Positions 27,090 through 36,601 of a stretch of 64,000 nt of DNA are shown piece by piece. The first letter of the stretch is position 1, and every line of letters begins with the position of its first letter. The translations under genes were made by a program, and so were the position numbers. This stretch comes from WTFY01 sp965203725 (lineage in GTDB: Bacteria > Pseudomonadota > Gammaproteobacteria > UBA4575): contig CBDBDH010000002.1 in assembly GCA_965203725.1 (NCBI GenBank), positions 620,001 to 684,000 of the forward strand, given 5' to 3'. The notes under the pieces were generated by a model, which searched no databases, was not told the DNA's origin, and saw nothing but the letters and a program-made list of their open reading frames with translations.

Positions 27090-30059
27090 ATGACTACTGA
27101 TACTACTGAGAAAGGCCTTGAGGACTTGATCGTCTCTGCCATGACGGGGCGGTCCTCCAAATTGGGTGACGGAGGGACGGGATGGATAGGTGGAGATTTG
27201 AAAGACTATGACCGCGGATATGCGGTGGATATTTTTCAAATCAGTGCATTTCTGAAAGCCACTCAGCTTGAACAGGCAGACAGGCTGGACCTGGACAGTG
27301 ATAGTCCGGTGCGCCACAAATTCATGGCCCGGCTGCAGGGTGAAATCACAAAGCGTGGCACGATCGATGTCTTGCGCAAGGGCATTAAGCACGGTCCGAT
27401 CCATATTGATCTTTTCTACGGTACACCTTCACCGGGCAATCCCCTGGCGATTGAGCGCAATGCAAAGAATCGCTTCAGTGTCACCCGTCAGCTTCGTTAC
27501 AGTGCGGACGAGACTAAGTTGGCTCTTGATCTGGGACTGTTTATCAACGGCCTGCCAGTCTTTACGTTTGAACTGAAGAACAGCCTGACCAAGCAGACCG
27601 TAGAGGATGCAGAGGTGCAGTACAAGCGGGACCGTGACCCACGGGAGTTGCTGTTCCAGTTTGGCCGATGCGTGGCCCACTTTGCTGTAGATGACGGTGA
27701 GGTGCGTTTCTGTACCCGTTTACAGGGGAAGGATTCCTGGTTTCTGCCGTTCAATCAGGGCTGGAATGATGGAGCCGGCAATCCACCCAACCCGGAAGGT
27801 CTCAAGACCGACTATCTGTGGAAGCGCATCCTGACACCGGCCGGATTAACCAACATCCTTGAAAACTATGCTCAGATTGTCGAGGAAAAGAACCCAAAGA
27901 CAGGCAGGAAGAAAAGAACACAGATTTTCCCGCGTTACCATCAGCTTGAAGTGGTGAAGAAATTGCTTGAGGCTGCGAGGCAGCATGGTGCGGGTAAACG
28001 TTATCTGATCCAGCATTCTGCAGGCAGTGGCAAGTCCAACTCGATTGCTTGGCTGGGACACCAGCTCATCGGACTGGAAAAAGATGGCGCACTGATATTT
28101 GACTCGATCATCATCGTGACCGACCGTCGTATTCTAGACAAGCAAATCAAGGATACGATCAAGCAGTTTGCCCAGGTTAATGCGACAGTAGGACACGCGA
28201 AGCGTTCCGGTGATCTGCGGGAATTCATCGAAGACGGCAAAAAGATCATCGTTTCTACCGTACAAAAGTTCCCCTTTATTCTGGATGAGATCGGTAGCGA
28301 ACACCGCGGACGGAAGTTTGCCATCATCATTGATGAGGCCCACTCCAGCCAGGGAGGTAAGACCTCAGCGGCACTTTCCATGGCACTTGCGCAGGGAGAG
28401 GAAGCAGGTGAGGATGAGACATTCGAGGACCAGATCAACCGGATCATGGAAGGCCGAAAAATGTTGCCGAATGCCAGTTACTTCGCATTTACAGCTACGC
28501 CCAAGAACAAGACACTGGAAATCTTTGGTGACCCTTGCTCCCAGCCAGACGGGACCGTGAAGCACCAACCCTTTCACAGCTATACCATGAAGCAAGCCAT
28601 ACAGGAGGGGTTCATTCTGGATGTGGTCAAGTACTACATACCGGTCAGCAGCTATTACAGGCTGGTCAAGACAGTCGAGGCAGATCCTTCGTTTGATGCC
28701 AGACGTGCAAGAAAGAAACTGCGCCGCTATGTAGAAGGCCATGAGCACGCAGTCAAGCGCAAGGCCGAGGTTATGGTGGATCACCTGCTTGACCAGGTCA
28801 TCGCACTCAAAAAGGTCAAGGGGCAGGCTAGGGCAATGGTGGTGACCAACGGGGTCGAGCGGGCCATCCGGTATTTCCATGCCATCAGCAAGTATCTGAG
28901 AGAACGTAAAAGTCCCTACAAAGCCATCGTTGCGTTTTCCGGGGAACACAAATATGGAGGCGCGAAAGTCACGGAAGCTTCCCTGAATGGTTTTCCTTCA
29001 GTCGACATTGCTGACAAGATTCAGGAAGACCCTTATCGGATTCTCATCTGTGCAGACAAGTTCCAGACTGGCTACGATGAGCCATTACTGCACACCATGT
29101 ACGTAGACAAGACACTGTCCGGCATCAAGGCTGTACAGACGCTGTCTCGTCTGAATCGTGCACACCCGGGGAAATATGACGTCTGTGTGGTTGATTTTAT
29201 GAACGGGGTTGGGACGGTCCAGGACGCATTTTCTGATTATTACCGCACTACCATTCTGGCTGAGGAAACCGATCCGAATAAACTGCATGATCTTAAAGCG
29301 ATACTGGACGGTTATCAGGTCTATGCCACTGAGCACGTAGACCAGTTGAGCAAGCTCTACATTGGTGGAGCAGACCGGGATACTCTTGATCCGATTCTTG
29401 ATAAGTGTGTAGCTGTTTACAAGAACCAACTTGATGAGGATGGACAGGTGGATTTCAAGGGCAAGGCCAAGGCATTTGCCCGCACATATGGGTTCCTTGC
29501 ATCAATCCTGCCCTACAACAATAGGGAGTGGGAGAAGCTGTCGATCTTTCTTAATTTCCTGATTCCTAAATTGCCAGCACCTGAAGAGAAAGATCTGTCC
29601 AAAGGGATTCTCGAAATCATTGATATGGACAGTTATCGGGTCGAAAAACAAGCAGCAATAGAGCTCAAACTTGCAGATGAAGATGCAGAGATCGGACCAG
29701 TCCCTACCAGCGGCGGAGGAAGCAGCAGCGAACCGGAAATTGATTTGCTGTCTAACATTCTGAACGACTTCAATGATCTTTTTGGAAACATAGAGTGGGT
29801 CGACAGTGACCGGGTACGTCGGTTGATAACCGAAGAAATCCCGTCAAAGGTTGCGGCGGACAATGCCTATCAAAACGCACAGGAACATTCAGACGAACAG
29901 AATGCTCGTATAGAACATAACAAGGCCCTGGAGCGTGCTATGACAGCTCTTGTGCAAGACGACACGCAGTTGTTCAAGCAATTCAGTGATAACGAGTCAT
30001 TTCGGAGATGGCTATCGGATGCGACGTTTGCACTGACATATCATGCTGGAGCATCTTGA
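27090..30059 (+). CDS. hsdR: Type I restriction enzyme subunit R (helicase-nuclease)
   Basis: 989 residues from the ATG at 27090 (an upstream TTG at 27069 is less likely). An N-terminal PD-(D/E)XK nuclease with FELKN (about 160-164) is followed by a superfamily 2 translocase: Walker A SAGSGKS (about 311-317), DEAH (about 414-417), FTATP (about 466-470), and motif V/VI TLSRLNRAHPGKY. A C-terminal helical domain follows. It translocates DNA with ATP and cuts at a distance from unmethylated sites in an R2M2S complex. It closes the operon that begins with hsdM. All core motifs are intact, so restriction should be functional. Confidence 0.95.
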   Translation: MTTDTTEKGLEDLIVSAMTGRSSKLGDGGTGWIGGDLKDYDRGYAVDIFQISAFLKATQLEQADRLDLDSDSPVRHKFMARLQGEITKRGTIDVLRKGIKHGPIHIDLFYGTPSPGNPLAIERNAKNRFSVTRQLRYSADETKLALDLGLFINGLPVFTFELKNSLTKQTVEDAEVQYKRDRDPRELLFQFGRCVAHFAVDDGEVRFCTRLQGKDSWFLPFNQGWNDGAGNPPNPEGLKTDYLWKRILTPAGLTNILENYAQIVEEKNPKTGRKKRTQIFPRYHQLEVVKKLLEAARQHGAGKRYLIQHSAGSGKSNSIAWLGHQLIGLEKDGALIFDSIIIVTDRRILDKQIKDTIKQFAQVNATVGHAKRSGDLREFIEDGKKIIVSTVQKFPFILDEIGSEHRGRKFAIIIDEAHSSQGGKTSAALSMALAQGEEAGEDETFEDQINRIMEGRKMLPNASYFAFTATPKNKTLEIFGDPCSQPDGTVKHQPFHSYTMKQAIQEGFILDVVKYYIPVSSYYRLVKTVEADPSFDARRARKKLRRYVEGHEHAVKRKAEVMVDHLLDQVIALKKVKGQARAMVVTNGVERAIRYFHAISKYLRERKSPYKAIVAFSGEHKYGGAKVTEASLNGFPSVDIADKIQEDPYRILICADKFQTGYDEPLLHTMYVDKTLSGIKAVQTLSRLNRAHPGKYDVCVVDFMNGVGTVQDAFSDYYRTTILAEETDPNKLHDLKAILDGYQVYATEHVDQLSKLYIGGADRDTLDPILDKCVAVYKNQLDEDGQVDFKGKAKAFARTYGFLASILPYNNREWEKLSIFLNFLIPKLPAPEEKDLSKGILEIIDMDSYRVEKQAAIELKLADEDAEIGPVPTSGGGSSSEPEIDLLSNILNDFNDLFGNIEWVDSDRVRRLITEEIPSKVAADNAYQNAQEHSDEQNARIEHNKALERAMTALVQDDTQLFKQFSDNESFRRWLSDATFALTYHAGAS

Positions 30060-30275
30060 GGCTGGCTATTAAGGTAGATGTCTTCAGCTCTGAGCCACTA
30101 GATCTATTTGAGGTCGATTTACCTACAGCACGGTTGTTATGTGTTGCAAGGATGAAAGAGTATTTGGGAAACAGTAACTCACAATGCTTCTATCCTTTCG
30201 CATGAAAGGCAGTAAGTTCTTACACTCCAGTTCGTCGTTAGTGTTGCCTCAAAAATACTCTCTCTCATAGGTAAC
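30060..30275. other. hsdR-OLD intergenic interval with a 49-codon frame
   Basis: A frame from TTG 30056 (overlapping the hsdR stop) to 30205 encodes LAIKVDVFSSEPLDLFEVDLP and about 25 more residues. It is acidic and protein-like but has no recognisable family; it may be a remnant tail or a small operon product. The following 70 bp have no strong ribosome site before the OLD gene. Confidence 0.25.
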
Positions 30276-32222
30276 ATGATGAAACTTAAAGCTGTGATTC
30301 TTCAAAATTTTCGAAGATACAGAAATAAAACTGTGGTTCCCATTGATCGGTTAACCGCCCTTATTGGCCGAAATGATATGGGTAAAAGCACGATATTGGA
30401 TGCTCTTGATATCTTCTTTGAAGGTGGGACTGTCAAAATTGACCCAAGAGATGCCAGCGTGGGTGGAGATGCTACAAACGTTCGCATCGGTGCGGTATTT
30501 GAAAATTTGCCAGATGTACTCGACCTTGATGCTGGAGCAAAAACTACGCTGGTAGAAGAAATGCTGCTGAATACGGATGGAGATCTTGAAATACTCAAGG
30601 TCTACAACTGCTCTGCTACAAAAGCATCAGCACCTAAGGTGTTTGCGTGTGCGATGCACCCATCTGCCCAGAGTGTTACAAATTTGCTTGAAAAGAAAAA
30701 TGCTGATCTGAAGAAACTGGTAAAGGAAGCGGGGTTAGAGGCTAACTGCCAGCTAAACAATAACCCTTCTATGCGCCAGGCACTATATGCTGCAGTTGAT
30801 GATCTGAAACTGGCAGAAATGGAAGTCCAGTTGAATAAAGAAGATGCAAAGAATGTGTGGGAAGCTATCAGGCGTAGTTTGCCAATCTATTCATTATTCC
30901 GGTCTGATAGAGCAAGCCTCGCACAGGACCCAGAGGCGCAGAGTCCAATGAAGCTGGCTGTCCAGAAAGCGCTAGCAGGTGCCAATGCCAGTCTGGAGCA
31001 AGTCTCAAATGAGGTCAGGAAGATGCTGGAGGATACGGCTACACGAACACTGGATCATATGAAAGACGCATATCCTGATATGGAACTAGCTTCGGCTCTA
31101 AAACCATCCTTCAGTAAGCCGAAATGGGAAAGCGTTTTTAAACTCGATTTGGAAAGTGACGATGGCATACCTATAAACAAGCGCGGCTCTGGAGTGCGTC
31201 GTTTAGTACTTCTCAGTTTTTTTCAGGCAGAGGCAACTCGAATTCGGCAGGAGCGGGTTGCTGAAGTTGACCAGGGAGTCCCTGTCATCTATGCCATAGA
31301 AGAGCCAGAAACATCACAGCATCCTGATAACCAGGAAAGCATCATCAGAGCGTTATGCGAAGTTTCAAAAGGTGGTGATCAGGTTTTGATTACGACACAT
31401 GTGCCGACATTAGCAGGCTTGTTACCAGCTGATAGTCTACGTTTTATTGATAATGATCCCTTGACCAAAGAGTTGCGGGTACGTGCTGGAACGGAAGAGA
31501 TATTTGATGAAGTTGCTCAAACGTTGGGTGTGTTGCCTGAAGCGGCTCAAGAGGAGTCTGTAAAAGTTGCAGTCGTAGTTGAAGGTCCAACAGATATAGA
31601 TGCACTAATTTCGCTTTCAAATATCCTGGTCAATGCTGGTGACATTGACAGAATTGATCTAGAACGCATCTTTTGGGTGATAGGTGGTGGTTTTACACTG
31701 AAGGATTGGGTGGAGCGTCGTTATCTGGATAGGCTAAATATCCCACAAGTGTTCATTTGCGATTCAGACCGAACAGCAGAGGAGAATCAGCCGCCAGACG
31801 ACAAAATTAATAGGATTGATACTCTCAACGGTCGTCCTAATTACAAGGCATTCCTCACTCGGAAACGTGAAATTGAGAACTATATGAATGTCGAAGCAGT
31901 AGCACGCATATCAAACAATCGAATTTTGATTGACGCTGATTTTGACCTGGACTATGGCGATATAGAAAATGCATTTGCTACCGCTCTACAGGCAGCCAAA
32001 GATAAGTATGGAAATAATCTGGAGTTCAACCCCTTTGACCACGTAGGGGAAGAGTTGCCGTTGAGAAAAAATAAAATTAAAAAAATTATCACAGCACATG
32101 TTATGAGCCACATGACAGCAGATGAAGTTCGGGCAAGGGGCGCGTACAAAAATGACGATGGTGAAGCCTGTAACGAGATCATCGAATGGTTAACTGTCAT
32201 CAGGAAATGTATTGTAGGCTGA
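30276..32222 (+). CDS. OLD-family ATP-dependent endonuclease (AAA ATPase plus TOPRIM)
   Basis: 648 residues. The N-terminal ABC-type ATPase has Walker A GRNDMGKST (31-39), a split insertion of about 200 residues, signature-region GSGVRRLVLLSFF and Walker B VIYAIEEPETSQHP followed by ITTHVPTLAG. The C-terminal TOPRIM nuclease shows VVVEGPTDIDAL, FICDSD and KREIENYM, the acidic metal-binding set. OLD proteins are metal-dependent DNA nucleases; class 2 members pair with a UvrD-like GajB helicase as Gabija. No helicase gene follows here, so it is a stand-alone (class 1 type) OLD nuclease with a probable anti-phage role beside the R-M operon. Confidence 0.85.
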   Translation: MMKLKAVILQNFRRYRNKTVVPIDRLTALIGRNDMGKSTILDALDIFFEGGTVKIDPRDASVGGDATNVRIGAVFENLPDVLDLDAGAKTTLVEEMLLNTDGDLEILKVYNCSATKASAPKVFACAMHPSAQSVTNLLEKKNADLKKLVKEAGLEANCQLNNNPSMRQALYAAVDDLKLAEMEVQLNKEDAKNVWEAIRRSLPIYSLFRSDRASLAQDPEAQSPMKLAVQKALAGANASLEQVSNEVRKMLEDTATRTLDHMKDAYPDMELASALKPSFSKPKWESVFKLDLESDDGIPINKRGSGVRRLVLLSFFQAEATRIRQERVAEVDQGVPVIYAIEEPETSQHPDNQESIIRALCEVSKGGDQVLITTHVPTLAGLLPADSLRFIDNDPLTKELRVRAGTEEIFDEVAQTLGVLPEAAQEESVKVAVVVEGPTDIDALISLSNILVNAGDIDRIDLERIFWVIGGGFTLKDWVERRYLDRLNIPQVFICDSDRTAEENQPPDDKINRIDTLNGRPNYKAFLTRKREIENYMNVEAVARISNNRILIDADFDLDYGDIENAFATALQAAKDKYGNNLEFNPFDHVGEELPLRKNKIKKIITAHVMSHMTADEVRARGAYKNDDGEACNEIIEWLTVIRKCIVG

Positions 32223-32546
32223 AATTGATTTTGGAGATTTGTGGGTGCTCCACGGAAAGGCTATTACCTTGGTAGGCCTTCTGTGCGTTGGCAACTTGGT
32301 GATGACGAAGCAGCTGCTGTAGATTATTCGACAAATCCAGAGTGATGGGGTCAAGCAGGGTTTGGAAAAGGGCAAGACGACATCTTTGAAGCAGCAATTG
32401 GTAATTTCATGCAAAATTCTAGCCGAATGCAATGGCCTTATAGAGGCCTAGGGGCACGAGGCTTCGATCAGGTTTGTAAGGCAGACTTACCTTTGTCGGC
32501 ACAAAAACTACTTTAAGATCATAGAAATTAATAAACCAGATCTAAT
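32223..32546. other. Degraded region with short gene remnants
   Basis: No intact gene. Short frames look like decayed coding sequence, for example MQWPYRGLGARGFD continuing to ADLPLSAQKLL with a stop near 32516. It ends at the internal att-like copy, consistent with the eroded right end of one island element. Confidence 0.35.
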
Positions 32547-32563
32547 GTTCAAGTCCGGTCATG
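32547..32563 (+). repeat. Internal tRNA-Thr-derived att-like copy
   Basis: GTTCAAGTCCGGTCATG matches 8064-8080 with one mismatch. Both copies are followed by CATT-(G/A)-CAGTCC and AAGAAAT(C/T)CGAAAA with small indels. Interpreted as the junction between two stacked elements. Confidence 0.55.
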
Positions 32564-32579
32564 CATTCAAACAGTCCGA

Positions 32580-32962
32580 GTGCGCCCAAAGAAATTCGAA
32601 AATGTCCGTGTGTGCATGATCCTCGGACTGCAGCGCTTCTTCGGATTCAGGTGCGAAGGGGCATTAAGCATCAACCAGGCTGAACTGCTCAGGGCACTCG
32701 CCTCTAGATTAAAGCTAGTTGATCTAAGAGTGGGAAACCACGAACTATCCCTATCTGGAAAATGCCCATAGAGGAGTGCTCTACCAGGCAAGAAATTTTT
32801 GCTGGCCTCACCTCCCTGATCCTGTTGCAGCGAAGTCACGTGTATCAGTTGAGGGTCCACGAAGGCAATACAATGCGGGCTGATTCTCCCAACTATATGG
32901 GTTACGCCATGCATATGTACATGTGCGTTATGAGTAGAGGGTTACCAAATGCTTGCTATTAG
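32580..32962 (+). pseudogene. Decayed tyrosine recombinase related to the 20553 integrase
   Basis: Two overlapping frames (to 32771, then from 32762) align in order with the catalytic half of the intact integrase. LGLQRFFGFRCEGA matches LELQRAFGLRREEA, MPIEECSTRQEIF matches the VPVRSEGQREVMD region, and SHVYQLRVHEGNTMRA matches SYVQHLRVYEGSTLRA. The catalytic HGLRH has become MGYAMH, so the active-site Arg is lost, and a frameshift lies near 32765. The N-terminal domain and Tyr region are missing. It sits directly beside the internal att copy. Confidence 0.65.
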
Positions 32963-32983
32963 GTAACTAATAATTTAAGCAGA

Positions 32984-34918
32984 TCAAGCGCTGGTCCAGT
33001 CATGGGGGACAAGAGCTTTTTCACCACGCCATTCTTCGATTATCGATTGCTCAAACCAATCTTCATCAAGGTGTGCATGGTCAACAACAATTAGCTGAAA
33101 CGGTTTTTCGATTTCCTGACAGGCAGTGTGCATCAACTTAAATAAGGCTTGGACTGCGAGTTTATCAGCATTTCTCTCAATCTGGTCAAGGCCACCTTCC
33201 ACACAGTCGGGTGGATAGTAAGCTTGCGTTGGCTGATCAAGTATGAGAAACGCAGGTACTGGACGCTTACGTTTGCGAAGCCACCAATGGAGAGCAAGGT
33301 GTGCAAGAACGTGGTAACTGACCCAATTTTCACCGCTGCCCATCCTGCTGAGTGGGATTGGTCCATCTTCGGTGTCTGCTACAATTGTAAGTCTCTTGAT
33401 ATCTAGGCGCAGAGAACTACCGCTATGCTCAAGGTTAAGCTGAAGGGAGTATTTTGTCATGCGCTGACCAATTAAATTTAGGAATGTCTCCATTCTAGAA
33501 ACAGTCTCCTCAGAATTCAATTTCTTGCGGACACCCCGTATCAGTGTTTCTAGTTCCTCGATTTGTTCCTTTGCATCGGCTGCATCTTCACTAGGCTGAA
33601 CAGTATCTAAAAAGTCTGTTAGCTTTCCGAGGTACTTGGCTCTGGTAATTAACTGATCCTGAACCGCATGAGTTTTTTCGTTTTCTGAAACTGCATAGGC
33701 TAGTTCTTGTTGAACCTCTTTTAGATCATTTGTCAGCTTTTCGATTAAGCTGCTCAACTGGGCAATATGTTTTTGGATATGCGGGCTTTCTAGATGTGCC
33801 GTAGCTAAAAGATTGTCAACATTACGAAGTGACTCCGTAATTTGTTCAGCATTAGGTGTAGGAGTTTCTAATTTCGAACAGCAAAGAGGACAAAAAGTTT
33901 GGTCACCATCACCTTCTTTATAAAGCCCTATAGTCTTGAGTCGGGCTGATTGTTCGCTAGCTTCTCTGGTAAAGTCTGTTTGCGTAGAAAGAAATAATCT
34001 TGCTGCACGGATGTCTTGATTCAACTCAGAAAGCTTAGCCTGAAGGGAAGATTGCTCTGCTCGCAGATTTTGGATTGTCTCGCCAAAATCTTGCACAATA
34101 GCTGGCGCATCAACTTGAGTGCTGGCTACTGTGGCTAGATAGTCAAATATACTGTCATCGATAGCTTGGTAGTCTTGTGCAACTAAGCCCAGCCTTTTGC
34201 CTTCATTTACTATGCGTGTAATGCGGTGTCGAACGAGCTCTATGGCTTGATGCCGTTTAGCTTCTTGTGCAGTTAGCAATTGCAGCTTTTCTGTAAGGTG
34301 ATCCAATTCAGCCAGATATCTGAAGTGCTTCTCGTCAACAGTGCCAAGAAAGTAAGGAAACGTATCTTTCAGAGCCTGCGGTAAATGTTGTTCGTTCATT
34401 CGATGGAACAGCTGATCTTTGGTGGCAACCGTCCCTTGTGGTTGAAAGCAAAGCCATATGGCGTGTTTGATGTTTGCGCTTAGTGGAAGCCGGGTTTCGT
34501 TAGGTGGCCGATGCTCGTTTTCAACTATACCTGCAAACTTTGTTATGAATTTACTAAGACTACTAGCTGTCGTGTTCTTTGATAATTCATCCACAGATGG
34601 ATATGTGTCGATCTTTCCACGCTGCAGATACACCTTTGATCCAGTCGATGTGCCTGGACCAGGATTATCTCGGGCAATAAATACCTCGTCTCCATCCTTA
34701 GATAGGTGAAGACCAAACCACGAAACCTTCCGCCTGATCTCACCTTCAGCAACGTTATACGAACCGCGTCCCAGGCAGTAGTCAACTATATCGATAATTG
34801 CGGATTTTCCTGTTTTTGAATTGCCAGTAACGACATTTAGGCCATGCTCTTTGAATTTGAGAACACGCATTTGTCGCTTTTTGCTGTAAAGAACAATTGC
34901 TGAAATAGTGAAACTCAT
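32984..34918 (-). CDS. ABC-3C system SMC-like ATPase (DUF3732)
   Basis: About 644 residues from the ATG at 34918, which overlaps the preceding stop (ATGA); an in-frame ATG at 34936 is less likely. Walker A GNSKTGKSA (32-40), long coiled-coil arms and a CPLC motif at about 343-346 midway, which looks like a Rad50-type zinc hook. The C-terminal half has a signature-like MGSGENWVSYH and Walker B FLILDQPTQAYYPP. DUF3732 proteins are the ATPase of three-component ABC conflict systems, in which they are thought to sense or remodel nucleic acid and license an effector. Confidence 0.85.
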   Translation of the reverse strand: MSFTISAIVLYSKKRQMRVLKFKEHGLNVVTGNSKTGKSAIIDIVDYCLGRGSYNVAEGEIRRKVSWFGLHLSKDGDEVFIARDNPGPGTSTGSKVYLQRGKIDTYPSVDELSKNTTASSLSKFITKFAGIVENEHRPPNETRLPLSANIKHAIWLCFQPQGTVATKDQLFHRMNEQHLPQALKDTFPYFLGTVDEKHFRYLAELDHLTEKLQLLTAQEAKRHQAIELVRHRITRIVNEGKRLGLVAQDYQAIDDSIFDYLATVASTQVDAPAIVQDFGETIQNLRAEQSSLQAKLSELNQDIRAARLFLSTQTDFTREASEQSARLKTIGLYKEGDGDQTFCPLCCSKLETPTPNAEQITESLRNVDNLLATAHLESPHIQKHIAQLSSLIEKLTNDLKEVQQELAYAVSENEKTHAVQDQLITRAKYLGKLTDFLDTVQPSEDAADAKEQIEELETLIRGVRKKLNSEETVSRMETFLNLIGQRMTKYSLQLNLEHSGSSLRLDIKRLTIVADTEDGPIPLSRMGSGENWVSYHVLAHLALHWWLRKRKRPVPAFLILDQPTQAYYPPDCVEGGLDQIERNADKLAVQALFKLMHTACQEIEKPFQLIVVDHAHLDEDWFEQSIIEEWRGEKALVPHDWTSA

Positions 34919-35424
34919 GGTCTTATACCCCAACATGCTAGGATAGAAGTTTCCGACCCAGACTTTGAAAGCCAGCGGGCGATAAATTGTATTCTTTTAA
35001 TTGCATCAGATACTTCCTCCGTGGTATTGCGCAAATATGATGCAGAAAAATGTGCTCGCACTTCGCCAATTTGAATTAGATGTCCGTCACCAAACTGAAT
35101 TGTTCGTAGATGCATTGCAAATCTGATTGCCTCACGAATGTAAGGAAGTAGTCCTATGGTACGTTCGTGGAATCCAATCAATAAATCTTCATTGTCTTGA
35201 ACCCACTGATAGAGTGATGTAATCGTTGAAGACGGAAGGCGACTACGTGTCTTGCGGTGCAGTGAAGTTGCTAACGCAATTGGTACATAAGTAAGCGGTA
35301 CCCCATCAGGCTTGCCTTTTTGGAATTCCTTGACGAACTCATAGATCAATGAACCAATAAAAGCAGGATTGAACAAGTTGGCCTCTTCTGTAGGCCTCAA
35401 ATCCCAAGTATCAAGAAGGATCAT
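34915..35424 (-). CDS. ABC-3C system middle component
   Basis: 169 residues. It shows the middle-component pattern RPTEEANLFNPAFIGSLIYEF (split: RPTEEANLFNPAF at 10-22), then LTYVPIALATSLHRKTRSRLP (44-64) and a helical C-terminal half. The ATG at 35424 lies within the last codons of the upstream gene (14-bp overlap), and its own stop overlaps the ATPase start, so all three are translationally coupled. In the predicted model it bridges the effector-bearing subunit and the ATPase. Confidence 0.8.
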   Translation of the reverse strand: MILLDTWDLRPTEEANLFNPAFIGSLIYEFVKEFQKGKPDGVPLTYVPIALATSLHRKTRSRLPSSTITSLYQWVQDNEDLLIGFHERTIGLLPYIREAIRFAMHLRTIQFGDGHLIQIGEVRAHFSASYLRNTTEEVSDAIKRIQFIARWLSKSGSETSILACWGIRP

Positions 35425-36601
35425 CAGACGATTTCATTTTAAAGATTGTTTTGAAATCTGGATGCCATCCAATCTGTAGACGGTCAGCAAGATTGTGGAA
35501 AGAACCCGAAGTAATCCAAGCCTCAACGACATTGCGGATAGGAATTGATTGCTGACATGCCCATACGCATAGTTTCCGCCCAAATAATTTCTTTTCCGGT
35601 TCTGTAGACAGAGTTGTTAACATTAAATCTGCATCGAATTTCCGTTCCCATCTATCTTGAAGATTTGTATCGTACTCACTCAGTTCAGAATCAAGCAGCA
35701 AATTCTCTCTGGCCCATTTTGAACGCTGAGCAAATGCTCGGTAATAATCACGTACACCTCGTATTACAATGTTGTCAGGAAGATCAACAGTACGCATTTG
35801 GCGGACGAAAGTTTCGGACTCATCGTCACCAGAATAACCTTTAACACCTAACTTCTGAGGATCATCTATGGGTAAAGACTGTTTGCTAAAGTGTTTCCCA
35901 ATTTCGTTAGCTTTCATGATGATATGTTGGACAGGGATAGAATCATTTCCATTTTGGACCAAGTTTTTCCCAACTACACTAAGCCACCAACCTTCCAAAT
36001 AAGATGCAGCTTTAGCTGCGTTCATAGGTGCAAGTAAAATGATCTCGCCCTCAATATCAGACATCACATCAATTAGGTTCGGATGGTTATCAAGGACTTC
36101 AATCTGGCAGAGAAGAGTTAGTGCCTGTTCATCAGTGAGTTTTAGAAATGCAGTTCGGGCTTCTGCCGTTTTTTGGTTTTTTGATGAGCACGCTGCTTTA
36201 CGCAAAAGTGTAAGGCACAGTTTTCTGTCTGCAAGGTCTGCTCCTACACGTAACAAGGCCATAGCAGAACCCTCAGCAGCTTCTGACGTTGTGATGAGAA
36301 CAAACTTAGTAGAACTGAAAGTGATAATTCCTTGAGCAAGATGATCAATCCATATATTGAGCGTTTTCCACACATCAGTGCTCATATCATCCAACGGTTT
36401 TGCGTTAATGCTATGCTTGGTTTGTTGAAGACAAATAGAGAAATCTTCATCCTCAAAGGTTATGTCGTCGAACTTTTCGATTGAAATATGGCCGTTTGGC
36501 TTTTTCTTTGCCATCTGTAAACCTAGCAGTAGTGCTACACGACACTGGTAAATATATCCGGCCATTGAACCGCTTGCATTGTGTTTAAGCTTATAAGTCA
36601 A
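35411..36601 (-). CDS. ABC-3C system N-terminal effector/CTD component
   Basis: 396 residues from a TTG at 36601, an unusual start supported because homologous-looking sequence (KHNASGSMAGYIYQCRVALLL, here 6-26 in two parts: KHNASGSMAGY, then IYQCRVALLLGL) begins at residue 6. The ICLQQTKHS segment with preceding acidic FEDEDFS fits a restriction-endonuclease-like core (E-x-Q-x-K type), and a helical C-terminal domain follows. In ABC-3C operons this component carries the variable effector domain plus a shared C-terminal domain. Promoter-proximal gene of the operon. Confidence 0.72.
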   Translation of the reverse strand: MTYKLKHNASGSMAGYIYQCRVALLLGLQMAKKKPNGHISIEKFDDITFEDEDFSICLQQTKHSINAKPLDDMSTDVWKTLNIWIDHLAQGIITFSSTKFVLITTSEAAEGSAMALLRVGADLADRKLCLTLLRKAACSSKNQKTAEARTAFLKLTDEQALTLLCQIEVLDNHPNLIDVMSDIEGEIILLAPMNAAKAASYLEGWWLSVVGKNLVQNGNDSIPVQHIIMKANEIGKHFSKQSLPIDDPQKLGVKGYSGDDESETFVRQMRTVDLPDNIVIRGVRDYYRAFAQRSKWARENLLLDSELSEYDTNLQDRWERKFDADLMLTTLSTEPEKKLFGRKLCVWACQQSIPIRNVVEAWITSGSFHNLADRLQIGWHPDFKTIFKMKSSDDPS

